Origin: Actinomycetota bacterium
Lineage (GTDB): Bacteria; Actinomycetota; Acidimicrobiia; Spongiisociales; ZC4RG35
Assembly: GCA_003242515.1 (NCBI GenBank)
Contig: QGUS01000051.1
Coordinates: 1 to 9,047, forward strand
Reading direction: 5' to 3'
Length of the DNA stretch: 9,047 nucleotides
The number at the start of each line of letters is the position of its first letter. Within the stretch, counting starts at the first letter, position 1. A model generated the notes under the pieces. It searched no databases, had not been told where the DNA came from, and saw only the letters and a program-made list of their open reading frames with translations. Positions 1 to 6,246 of this stretch are shown here, in pieces. Made by a program: the position numbers and the translations under genes.

Positions 1-1
1 G

Positions 2-502
2 ATCGAGGCGGGACCGGCAGGGGTGCACCCCTACCACTGCCACACGATGCCGATCGACGAGCACATCGCCCGCGGCCTCTACGGCATGTTCATCGTCGAC
101 CCGCCGGGCGGCCGGCCGCCGGCGCACGAGGTCGTCCTCATCCTCTCGGGATGGGACCCGGACCGGCGGCGGCACAACGAGCTCTACTCGTGGAACGGCA
201 TCGCCGGGTTCTACGACAAGTTCCCGATCAAGATCCCGGCCGGGGAGCCGGTGCGGGCCTACGTCCTCAACGCCACCGAGTACGACCCGGTGACCTCGTT
301 CCACCTCCACGCCCAGACCTTCGAGGTCTACCCGGCGGGGATCGGCGACGAGCCCGCGTACGAGACCGACATCGTCACCTTCGGTCAGATGGACCGGGCC
401 ATCCTCGAGTTCACGCTCCCCGAGCGGGGGCGCTACATGTTCCACCCGCACCAGCACTCCATCGCCATGCGCGGGGCGATGGGCTGGTTCTCGGCGATCT
501 AG
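2..502 (+). CDS. Multicopper oxidase, C-terminal part (5' end outside window)
   Basis: This is the 3' end of a cupredoxin-fold multicopper oxidase; the frame is open from base 2, so the true start lies upstream. About 166 residues are visible. Near the left edge is a YHCH motif (Cys at visible residue 13), then His21 and GLYGMFIV, which is the type 1 copper loop of the first visible domain. A second cupredoxin domain follows, with SFHLHAQTF (His101, His103) and a terminal HPHQH (His148, 150, 152). These His pairs fit the type 2/type 3 cluster. The second domain has Pro where the type 1 Cys would be, so type 1 copper seems confined to the earlier domain, as in NirK-like or some two-domain laccases. 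The expected axial Met position appears to be Leu. The family oxidises phenols, metal ions or nitrogen species and is usually exported; the substrate cannot be told here. The stop lies one base from the convergent aldehyde dehydrogenase stop. Confidence 0.88.
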   Translation: MEAGPAGVHPYHCHTMPIDEHIARGLYGMFIVDPPGGRPPAHEVVLILSGWDPDRRRHNELYSWNGIAGFYDKFPIKIPAGEPVRAYVLNATEYDPVTSFHLHAQTFEVYPAGIGDEPAYETDIVTFGQMDRAILEFTLPERGRYMFHPHQHSIAMRGAMGWFSAI

Positions 503-503
503 G

Positions 504-1982
504 TCACCAGCGGAACAGCGCCCGGGCGATAGACTTCCAGTAGGCGAGACCGCGCCTGCGGGGGAAACGGGCACCCAGGATGGCCGTGGTCGGCCAGGGG
601 GTGCGCGCCCTGGTGACTCCCTTGGGGATGCAGTATGCCCGGATGCCCTCCGCGGCGAAGGCGCTGCCGAGGCCCGACTCGCCGGCGCCGCCGAACGGCA
701 TCGTGGGGAGCACGAAGTTCACCGAGGTGTCGTTGATGGCGACCGTGCCCGAACGGAGCCGGGTCGCCACCCGCCGGGCCCGTGCGGCGTCCTTCGACCA
801 CACGGTGGCGTGCAGGCCGTACCGGGTGTCGTTGGCCATCCGGACGGCCGTCTCCTCGTCGGGCACCCGCATCACCGCGATCACCGGGCCGAAGGTCTCC
901 TCCCGCATGATCGACATGGAGTGGTCGACGTCGGTGATCAGCGTCGGCTCCAGGTACTTCCCGGCGACGCCCGGCACCGGACGGCCGCCCCGGACCACCT
1001 TCGCCCCCCGGGCGACGGCGTCCTCGATCTGACGCTGCACGTGCTCGAACTGGCGGTCGTCGATCAGCGGGCCGACGTCCCGCCTGTCGCCCGTGCCCGC
1101 GGCGACGTCGTCGAGCGCCCTGTCCAGCTCGTCCATGAACGGGTCGGCGACCGAGTCGACCACGTAGATCCGCTCGGTGGCGACGCAGGTCTGGCCGGCG
1201 TTGACCATGCCGCTCCACACGGCCGCCCGGGCCGCATGGCGGAGGTCGGCGTCGTCCAGGACGATCAACGGGTCCTTTCCGCCCAGCTCCAGGACGGCGG
1301 GGATCAGCCGGCGTGCGGCCGCCTCGGCGACCTTCCGGCCGACGGCGGTGGACCCGGTGAAGGCGATGACGTCCACCTCCTCGATGAGGGCGGCGCCCAC
1401 GTCACCCTCGCCGTGGACCACCTGGATCAGGTCGGCGGGCAGGCCGGCCTCGGCGGCGAGGTCGGCGACCATCTGGCCGGTGAGCGGCGTCTTCTCCGAC
1501 GGCTTCAGCACCACCGAGCACCCGGCCGCCAGGGCCGAGACGGTCGGGATCATGGCGAGGAAGAACGGGTAGTTCCACGGGGAGATGACCCCGGCGACGC
1601 CCCTCGGCTCGTACTGCACCCAGCCCTGCGAGGTGACGTACGGCCAGGTGCCTGCCCGGCGGCGCCCGAGGTACTTACGCGCCCTGCGGGCGTAGTGGTC
1701 GAGCAGGTTGAGGGAGGTGAGGACGTCGAACGGGTAGGCGTCCGTCACGGGCTTCCCGGTCTCCTTGGAGACCATCCCGGCGATCTCCTCACCCCGGGCG
1801 ATGATGACCCGCTTGAAGGCGAGGAGGTGGCGCTTCCGCTCGTCGAAGGAGAGCGAGCTCCAGGCCTGGAAAGCCTTGCGGGACCGTTCCACGATCGCCG
1901 GGACCTCCCCCGGGGGTGTCCGGTCGACCTCGCCGACGGGCTCGAGGGTCCTGGGGTCGTAGGAGATCAGACGATCCGCCAT
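504..1982 (-). CDS. NAD(P)+-dependent aldehyde dehydrogenase family protein
   Basis: A full-length 492-residue member of the ALDH superfamily, which oxidises aldehydes to carboxylates in the cytoplasm. The visible active site is complete: Asn137 in SPWNYPF, cofactor-binding Lys160 in VLKPSEKTP, general base Glu232 in LELGGKDP, and nucleophile Cys266 in NAGQTCVA. The EETFGP motif is at 361-366 and FGGAGESGLG at 430-439. The overall pattern resembles succinate-semialdehyde and related broad-range dehydrogenases, but the substrate cannot be fixed. The last ~25 residues form an unusual basic and aromatic tail (RFPRRR then YWKSIARALFRW). The ATG start is preceded by TTAGGATGAGCGA, in which AGGA is a modest ribosome site; TAGGAT could equally be a -10 close to the start. 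The gene is divergent from the DUF1801 gene and convergent with the multicopper oxidase, with no room for a terminator at its 3' end. Confidence 0.93.
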   Translation of the reverse strand: MADRLISYDPRTLEPVGEVDRTPPGEVPAIVERSRKAFQAWSSLSFDERKRHLLAFKRVIIARGEEIAGMVSKETGKPVTDAYPFDVLTSLNLLDHYARRARKYLGRRRAGTWPYVTSQGWVQYEPRGVAGVISPWNYPFFLAMIPTVSALAAGCSVVLKPSEKTPLTGQMVADLAAEAGLPADLIQVVHGEGDVGAALIEEVDVIAFTGSTAVGRKVAEAAARRLIPAVLELGGKDPLIVLDDADLRHAARAAVWSGMVNAGQTCVATERIYVVDSVADPFMDELDRALDDVAAGTGDRRDVGPLIDDRQFEHVQRQIEDAVARGAKVVRGGRPVPGVAGKYLEPTLITDVDHSMSIMREETFGPVIAVMRVPDEETAVRMANDTRYGLHATVWSKDAARARRVATRLRSGTVAINDTSVNFVLPTMPFGGAGESGLGSAFAAEGIRAYCIPKGVTRARTPWPTTAILGARFPRRRGLAYWKSIARALFRW

Positions 1983-2024
1983 TCGCTCATCCTAAGTGGG
2001 TGCCGGGCGCCGGCGCAGCGCCTT

Positions 2025-2051
2025 CCGCGAGCACCGGTCGCGGGGTTCAAT
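2025..2051 (+). promoter_or_regulatory. Inverted repeat and weak -10 candidate upstream of the DUF1801 gene
   Basis: In the 98-bp divergent region, CCGCGA (2025-2030) and TCGCGG (2038-2043) form a perfect 6-bp inverted repeat around a 7-nt spacer. It sits just before TTCAAT (2046-2051), which matches the -10 consensus at four of six positions. No convincing -35 box is visible. A separate GCGCCGGCGC palindrome lies at 2007-2016. G+C-rich DNA produces such repeats often, so an operator role is only a suggestion. Confidence 0.25.
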
Positions 2052-2068
2052 GGGGAGACGACGCGACC

Positions 2069-2074
2069 AGGAGG
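2069..2074 (+). promoter_or_regulatory. Ribosome binding site deciding the DUF1801 start
   Basis: AGGAGG lies 6 nt before the ATG at 2081. This selects that start over in-frame upstream codons reaching back to 1916, which would overlap the divergent aldehyde dehydrogenase gene. Confidence 0.85.
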
Positions 2075-2080
2075 TGCGAC

Positions 2081-2500
2081 ATGCCCGGGGAGAAGGAGAC
2101 GGGCTTCTCCGAGGCTGAGAAGGCCGCGATGAGGGAGCGAAGCAAGGAGCTTCGGTCCCGGAAGGAGGGGAAGGGCCTGGAGGACGTCCTGGCCCGGATT
2201 TCCGAGATGACCGGCACCGACCGGGAGATCGCCGAGACGGTGCATCGCATCGTCACCGAGGTGGCCCCCGACCTGCAGCCGAAGACCTGGTACGGGATGC
2301 CGGGGTACGCCCGGGACGGGAAGGTCGTCGTGTTCTTCCAGGCTTCCGCCAAGTTCGGCACCCGGTACTCGACCCTCGGCTTCAACGACGTCGCCAGCCT
2401 CGACGACGGGGACATGTGGGCCACCGCCTACGCCATCACGGCGGTGACGCCTGCGGTGGAGAAGGAGATCGCCCGGCTGGTGAAGAAGGCGGCCGGGTGA
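2081..2500 (+). CDS. DUF1801 (YdhG-like) domain protein
   Basis: A 139-residue soluble protein. Residues 1-30 are a charged, probably helical lead (many Glu, Lys and Arg). Residues 33-136 match the DUF1801/YdhG fold: a helical stretch ending VAPDLQPKTWYGMPGY (61-76), the strand KVVVFFQASAKF (81-92), LGF near residue 100, and a C-terminal helix rich in Lys. The W-Y-G-x-P-x-Y signature is typical of the family. Some members have been called iron-chaperone-like because the fold resembles frataxin, but the biochemical role is not settled. The start is fixed by an ideal AGGAGG site. The next gene on this strand begins 52 bp downstream, separated by a strong stem-loop, so co-transcription is uncertain. 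Confidence 0.88.
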   Translation: MPGEKETGFSEAEKAAMRERSKELRSRKEGKGLEDVLARISEMTGTDREIAETVHRIVTEVAPDLQPKTWYGMPGYARDGKVVVFFQASAKFGTRYSTLGFNDVASLDDGDMWATAYAITAVTPAVEKEIARLVKKAAG

Positions 2501-2510
2501 CGGTCGGCCG

Positions 2511-2533
2511 CTGCGGACCGCATGCGTCCGCAG
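2511..2533 (+). terminator. Stem-loop between the DUF1801 and toroid-protein genes
   Basis: CTGCGGAC (2511-2518) pairs perfectly with GTCCGCAG (2526-2533) around a 7-nt loop; with one bulged C the pairing can run further toward the centre. It begins 10 nt after the DUF1801 stop. No T-run follows, so it may be a U-less terminator, an mRNA stabiliser or an attenuating hairpin. Its right arm overlaps the first two bases of AGAAGG, the only ribosome-site candidate of the next gene. Confidence 0.4.
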
Positions 2534-2552
2534 AAGGTGCCAGGCTGTCGCG

Positions 2553-3683
2553 ATGAACGAACAGACCGTCGACTGGCTGCTCGACTCCGACCCGGCCATC
2601 CGCTGGCAGGTGATGCAGGACCTGCTCGGTGCCCCCGACGAGGAGGTGGCCGTCGAGCGGTCCCGGGTGTCCCGCGAGGGGTGGGGCGCCATGCTGCTGG
2701 CGCGTCAGGGCCCCGACGGTCGATGGGGAACCGAAGGCTTCGAGCAGCTGATTGACCCGGGCGTCCTCCCGGCTGCGACAGACCGGAGGCGCCTGCTGGA
2801 GGCGCACCGGATCCCGGCGGAGGAGCTCGCCGGCATCATCGGGGTCGACGCGGAGACGGTCGAGCGTCTTGGCGCCGACCCGTTCGACGCGGAGCACCCC
2901 GCGGCCCCCGGCTACCTGATGGTGATCGCCTGGGCGCAGCGGACCATCGGCGTCTACATGCCGAAGTGGGTCTCCACGACCTACACCCTCACCCTGCTGC
3001 GGCAGTTCGGCGCCGATCCGGACGACCCGGTGGTCCGGCGGGCCGTCGGCACCGTCGCCGACAACATCGTCTGGGACACCGGCACGGAGGTGCTCGGGCC
3101 CTTCTTCTCGGGGGAGACCGAGGTCTGCGTCAACTCCATGGTCCTGGCGGCAGGCGCCTACTTCGGCCAGCTGGACGACGGTCTCCTCGATCGGATCCTG
3201 TCGGAGCGCCTCGAAGACGGCGGCTGGAACTGCGCCATCGAGTACGGCTCCACCCGTTCGTCGTTCCACACCACGATCAACGTGCTCGAGGCCCTCGCCG
3301 AAGTGGAGCGGGTGCGGGGCCACATACCGGAGGTGGCGGCGGCCCGGACGTCGGGGGAGGAGTACCTGCTGGAGCGGAGGCTGCTGCGGCGGCTGTCCGA
3401 CGGCGAGGTGATCCACCCTTCATGGACCAGGTTCTCCTTCCCGACACGCTGGCACTACGACGTGCTGCGCGGCCTCGACCACATGCGCTCGACCAGGGCA
3501 CCCGACCCGAGATGCGAGGAGGCCGTGGAGCTGGTGCTCGCCAGGCGTGACGCCGACGGGCGCTGGCCGCTGGAGAACACCCACCCCGGCGATGTCTTCT
3601 TCGCCATGGACGAGGGCGACGGCCATCCGAGCCGGTGGAACACCCTCCGGGCGCAGCGGGTGCTCGACTGGTACGGCGCCTGA
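2553..3683 (+). CDS. Squalene-cyclase/prenyltransferase-like alpha-alpha toroid protein with inserted HTH-like segment
   Basis: A 376-residue protein of the actinobacterial squalene-cyclase-like group. Its N-terminus (DWLLDSDPAIRWQV, 7-20) leads into toroid repeats: QGPDGRWG (52-59), LEDGGWNCAIEYG (220-232) with SSFHTTINVLEAL (236-248), and RRDADGRWPLENTHPG (331-346), ending in SRWNTLRAQRVLDWYG. These QxxDGxW-type repeats build the alpha/alpha barrel seen in terpene cyclases and prenyltransferases. I see no DxDD cyclase motif, so catalysis is unproven. Between GRWG and MPKWVSTTYTLTLL (136-149), where relatives as I recall them have a short link, there are about 75 extra residues. Part of these (AEELAGIIGVDAETVERL, 89-106) reads like a helix-turn-helix. 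The ATG has a distant AGAAGG (2532-2537). The stop directly abuts the stop of the convergent membrane protein gene. Confidence 0.82.
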   Translation: MNEQTVDWLLDSDPAIRWQVMQDLLGAPDEEVAVERSRVSREGWGAMLLARQGPDGRWGTEGFEQLIDPGVLPAATDRRRLLEAHRIPAEELAGIIGVDAETVERLGADPFDAEHPAAPGYLMVIAWAQRTIGVYMPKWVSTTYTLTLLRQFGADPDDPVVRRAVGTVADNIVWDTGTEVLGPFFSGETEVCVNSMVLAAGAYFGQLDDGLLDRILSERLEDGGWNCAIEYGSTRSSFHTTINVLEALAEVERVRGHIPEVAAARTSGEEYLLERRLLRRLSDGEVIHPSWTRFSFPTRWHYDVLRGLDHMRSTRAPDPRCEEAVELVLARRDADGRWPLENTHPGDVFFAMDEGDGHPSRWNTLRAQRVLDWYGA

Positions 3684-5006
3684 TCAGGCGAAGCCGAACA
3701 ACGGCGGGAAGGCCACCACGACCACGACCGCCCAGGCGGCGACGACAGGTAGGTAGCCGGTGAGCCAGCGCTCCAGGGGATGGAACCCGCCGCGGCCGGT
3801 GACGAACCGGCCGAGGTGCCAGGCGATGCCGGCGAGCGCGCCGAGGAGGACCAGATTGAGCCCCAGCACCGCGGCCCGGTTGGGGGTGATGCCGAGGTCG
3901 CCGATCCGGAGGGCCATGACCACCGCCACCAGCAGGTCCAGGGCCAGGGCGCAGGCGACCGTGACCAGCTGGAGACGGTCCAGCAGCGACGGGCCTTGCT
4001 CCGGGTCACGGGCCGAGACGGCGTAGAGGACGAGGCCGAAGACCACCACGAGCAAGGCGTCGAACGTCCCGATCAGGTCCCGCTCGAACAGGACGCCGAA
4101 CCGGGCCAGGTAGGCGACCATGGCGACCACGGTGAGGACGGCGAACAGGGGCGTGAACACCGCGGTGAGGACGGGGGCGATGTTCTCGATGATCCGCTGC
4201 TTGTTCTCCACGAGCCACGCCGCGACCAGGACCGCGCCCGCCGCACCCGTGGGCAGCACCCAGGCAACGGCCTGCTCCGTGTCGATGGCCGTGGGGTCGA
4301 GCAGGCCCATCATCAGGGCGATCAGGACCCCTCCGCCGAGTGCGATCAGGACGTAGTAGACGAACCACTCCCCGGTGAAGCGGACGAAGTCCATCCGCTT
4401 CCGGTGGGACCCGACCTCGCCACCGGCGTAGGGATAGGCGAGGAGGAGCCACGCCAGCACCGGGAGGTGCGTCCACACCAGAAGGGCGGTGTCCTTCGCG
4501 AGCGGGTACAGGTTCACGAGCAGGGCGAGGGCGACGAACGGGAGGGCGGTGACCGCCCAGACGCGGGCCGGCGCCCGGCGGCGCATCAGGAACAGGGCGG
4601 CCAGGAAGGGGGCCACCAGGAACGAGGCGTTGAGCGCCAGCCAGTCGGGGAGCTCGGCTGGCCAGTTGGCGGCGATCCGGGCGGCCTGGGTGGCGATGGC
4701 CGCGCCGATTCCGAGCAGGATCGCCTGCACGAGCCCGGCGCTCTCCCTGGTGTCCGGGGCGCCGAAGAGCTGGCGCCACATGCGCTCCCCGTGCTCCCGG
4801 GCGTACTCGCGGGACAGCTCGTCGAAACGGCCGATGCGCCGGACCGCGACGAAGAAGGCCTCTTCCCTGTCCAGGCCCTTCTCCATCAGGTCGGCGATCT
4901 GGTCGCGGAGGTGCCCTTCGAGCTCGTCGAGGTCGCGGTCGACGAGGGCCGGGGCGGAGGAGAGGTGGGAGCGCCAGCGGGCGATGTCGGCTTCGAGGTC
5001 GGGCAT
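3684..5006 (-). CDS. Permease-prefix-domain / DUF4153-like polytopic membrane protein
   Basis: A 440-residue integral membrane protein. Residues 1-85 are a cytoplasmic helical region (LDELEGHLRDQIADLM, 26-41; EEAFFVAVRRIGRFDELSREYA, 48-69) of the type called permease prefix domain 1, which often lies next to PadR regulators. About eleven hydrophobic segments follow, roughly at 91-113, 124-141, 148-168, 173-192, 214-234, 246-265, 279-301, 312-330, 345-366, 376-397 and 415-437. GITPNRAAVLGLNL (372-385) resembles the TPNR region of DUF4153 proteins. No ATPase or catalytic motif is seen; the substrate and function are unknown. The ATG overlaps the padR stop in TGATG and has its own GGAGG (5014-5018, 7 nt upstream), so translation is coupled. 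This start excludes longer in-frame alternatives inside padR. It is probably a target of the PadR protein. Confidence 0.85.
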   Translation of the reverse strand: MPDLEADIARWRSHLSSAPALVDRDLDELEGHLRDQIADLMEKGLDREEAFFVAVRRIGRFDELSREYAREHGERMWRQLFGAPDTRESAGLVQAILLGIGAAIATQAARIAANWPAELPDWLALNASFLVAPFLAALFLMRRRAPARVWAVTALPFVALALLVNLYPLAKDTALLVWTHLPVLAWLLLAYPYAGGEVGSHRKRMDFVRFTGEWFVYYVLIALGGGVLIALMMGLLDPTAIDTEQAVAWVLPTGAAGAVLVAAWLVENKQRIIENIAPVLTAVFTPLFAVLTVVAMVAYLARFGVLFERDLIGTFDALLVVVFGLVLYAVSARDPEQGPSLLDRLQLVTVACALALDLLVAVVMALRIGDLGITPNRAAVLGLNLVLLGALAGIAWHLGRFVTGRGGFHPLERWLTGYLPVVAAWAVVVVVAFPPLFGFA

Positions 5007-5356
5007 CAGGGGCCCTCCATTCCAAGGGTCAGGGCGCCCCACAGGCCGCCGAGGGTACGGGTCACGGCCTCCCACTGCCTGCGGTGTTCGGCCAGGGCCT
5101 CCCGGCCCGCGTCGGTGATGGCGTAGTACCGGCGGCGTCTTCCCTCGGGCGATGTCCGCCACTCCGTCGTCACCAGGCCGAGCCGGTGGAGGCGGTGGAG
5201 GAGCGGGTAGAGCATCCCGTCGGTCCAGTCCAGTTCGCCGCCGGACAGCTCACGGATGCGCTTGAGGATGGCATAGCCGTAGCTCTCACCCTCGGTGAGG
5301 ATGGAGAGCACCAGCGGCGTGGCCGATGCGGCGACGAGGTCCTTGTCGATATCCAT
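5006..5356 (-). CDS. PadR family transcriptional regulator
   Basis: A 116-residue PadR-type winged-helix repressor. The DNA-binding domain is clear: ATPLVLSILTEGESYGYAILKRI (12-34), then LDWTDGMLYPLLHRLHRLGLVTTEW (42-66), and the wing EGRRRRYYAITDAGREAL (71-88). The short C-terminal helix (about 90-110) is the dimerisation region of the small subfamily (PadR-s2). Such proteins usually repress their own operon and are relieved by small hydrophobic or phenolic ligands, but the ligand here is unknown. The ATG at 5356 is chosen because the PadR domain begins there and a promoter with an inverted repeat lies directly upstream. Longer in-frame starts would read through that promoter. There is no Shine-Dalgarno site; the leader is predicted at only ~10 nt. 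The stop overlaps the next start in TGATG. Confidence 0.93.
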   Translation of the reverse strand: MDIDKDLVAASATPLVLSILTEGESYGYAILKRIRELSGGELDWTDGMLYPLLHRLHRLGLVTTEWRTSPEGRRRRYYAITDAGREALAEHRRQWEAVTRTLGGLWGALTLGMEGP

Positions 5357-5392
5357 ACCTAGAACTGCTAGGCATTGTAGCTCTAGGTATGG
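5353..5392 (-). promoter_or_regulatory. Probable PadR operator (inverted repeat)
   Basis: CCATACCTAGA (5353-5363) and TCTAGGTATGG (5382-5392) are perfect 11-bp inverted arms separated by 18 bp. A smaller nested pair, CCTAG (5358-5362) and CTAGG (5368-5372), shares the left arm. The arms flank the predicted -10 box, and one arm reaches the padR start codon. This A/T-containing palindrome stands out from the G+C-rich surroundings. It is the layout expected for a self-repressing PadR operon. Confidence 0.75.
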
Positions 5393-5401
5393 GTGATGCA
5401 A
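5374..5401 (-). promoter_or_regulatory. Promoter of the padR-membrane protein operon
   Basis: On the minus strand, TTGCAT (5401-5396) and TACAAT (5379-5374) are separated by 16 bp. They match the -35 and -10 consensus at four and five of six positions, the best sigma-70-type pair in the window. Transcription would start near 5367, about 10 nt before the padR ATG. The spacer contains the distal operator arm, so bound PadR would block polymerase. Confidence 0.65.
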
Positions 5402-5481
5402 CCGTATCGCCGTCTCGGGCGTGTGCCGGTTCGCCGCTGGCGCGAGATCGCTGCCTCCGGGGCTGCCTCGCTCCGGCCCTG

Positions 5482-5503
5482 CCCCGATCGCCATGCGGCG
5501 GGG
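5482..5503 (-). terminator. Possible stem-loop after the hydrolase gene
   Basis: CCCCG (5482-5486) pairs with CGGGG (5499-5503), and CGC (5489-5491) with GCG (5495-5497), leaving a small internal loop and a CAT loop. It starts 5 bases beyond the hydrolase stop on the minus strand. There is no T-run. Together with the separate padR promoter it may mark a transcript end. The rest of 5393-5508 shows nothing else I can support. Confidence 0.3.
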
Positions 5504-5508
5504 AGGTG

Positions 5509-6189
5509 TCAGCCCTGCGTGATGGCGTGGAGCATCCGGGCCAGTTCGACCGGGCGGGTGTGCATCGGCCAGTGACCCGAGTCGATGTCCCAGATCCGCA
5601 GCGTCCGCGCCTGCTCCAGCTCCGGGATCGCTCCGCTCTCCAGCCAGTCGTTGAAGTCGTCCGGGGAGAACTCGGGGCAGACGATGTGGACGGGCACCTC
5701 GAAGCGCCTCGGGTCGCCGAGCCGGACGATGCCCTTCGCCACGCCCTCCGGGACCGGGATGGCGTCGGCCGCCATGGAAGCCCGGAGTTCCTCGTCGATG
5801 TCGTCCGAATCCGGTCCTTCGAACGGCTCCCAGCCGGGGAAGGGCATGACCCCGTCGACGATGTCGAAGAAGGGGGCGTACTCCTCGCCGTCGGCGACGG
5901 GGAACCCACCGATCATCACGACGCCCGAGATGGCGTCGGGCCGGCGGTCGGCGACGCTCCAGGCGAGCGAGCAGGCGGCGGAGTGGCCGACCACCAGGGG
6001 CCGGTCGGCGGCGTCCACGGCGGCCACGGCCGCGGCCACCTGATCGTCGAGGGTGGAGGTGGCGGATCGGTCGTCGGTGCCGGGGAGGCTCAGCGGGACC
6101 GGGTCGTGCCCGAGCTGGCGGAGCTCATCGGACACCCGGTCCCAGGCAGAAGAGCCGAGCCAGAGGCCGCCCATGAGGATGATGTCCAT
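5509..6189 (-). CDS. Alpha/beta hydrolase family protein
   Basis: A 226-residue alpha/beta-hydrolase without a signal peptide. It opens with MDIILMGGLWLGSSAWD (1-17), a beta strand followed by an oxyanion-loop GG motif. The nucleophile elbow is GHSAA with Ser70 (68-72), and the likely catalytic His is His206 in DSGHWPMHTRP. The acid is probably in the CPEFSPDD segment (171-178), but I cannot choose the residue. The short cap region (about 105-155) is rich in Asp and Glu. Substrate is unknown; esterase and lactonase or similar small-molecule hydrolysis are the usual roles. AAGGAG (6194-6199) sits 4 nt before the ATG. The upstream CAP-domain gene on the same strand ends 57 bp away, so the two could share a transcript. 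The gene reads toward padR but is 152 bp away and padR has its own promoter. Confidence 0.88.
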   Translation of the reverse strand: MDIILMGGLWLGSSAWDRVSDELRQLGHDPVPLSLPGTDDRSATSTLDDQVAAAVAAVDAADRPLVVGHSAACSLAWSVADRRPDAISGVVMIGGFPVADGEEYAPFFDIVDGVMPFPGWEPFEGPDSDDIDEELRASMAADAIPVPEGVAKGIVRLGDPRRFEVPVHIVCPEFSPDDFNDWLESGAIPELEQARTLRIWDIDSGHWPMHTRPVELARMLHAITQG

Positions 6190-6229
6190 GCTGCTCCTTC
6201 GTCCGGGACACCCATGCTGCCACCGGACG

Positions 6230-6245
6230 CCGCCAACGGGGGCGG
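6230..6245 (-). terminator. Weak stem-loop after the CAP-domain gene
   Basis: CCGCC (6230-6234) and GGCGG (6241-6245) form a 5-bp all-G/C stem with a 6-nt loop, one base beyond the CAP-protein stop on the minus strand. No T-run follows. It could slow polymerase or protect the 3' end; chance is also likely in such G+C-rich DNA. Confidence 0.22.
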
Positions 6246-6246
6246 T

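Noticed and set aside
499..1218. Long open frames overlapping the aldehyde dehydrogenase on both strands, such as 810-2132 (+) and 499-1218 (-)
   Set aside because: Products are Arg-, Gly- and Pro-rich without domain features. They shadow a clearly conserved ALDH with an intact active site; long spurious frames are normal at this G+C content.
3780..5126. A 448-codon plus-strand frame opposite the membrane-protein gene
   Set aside because: Its product is a run of Glu, Asp, Gly, His and Gln with no hydrophobic core, the expected complement of a transmembrane-protein gene.
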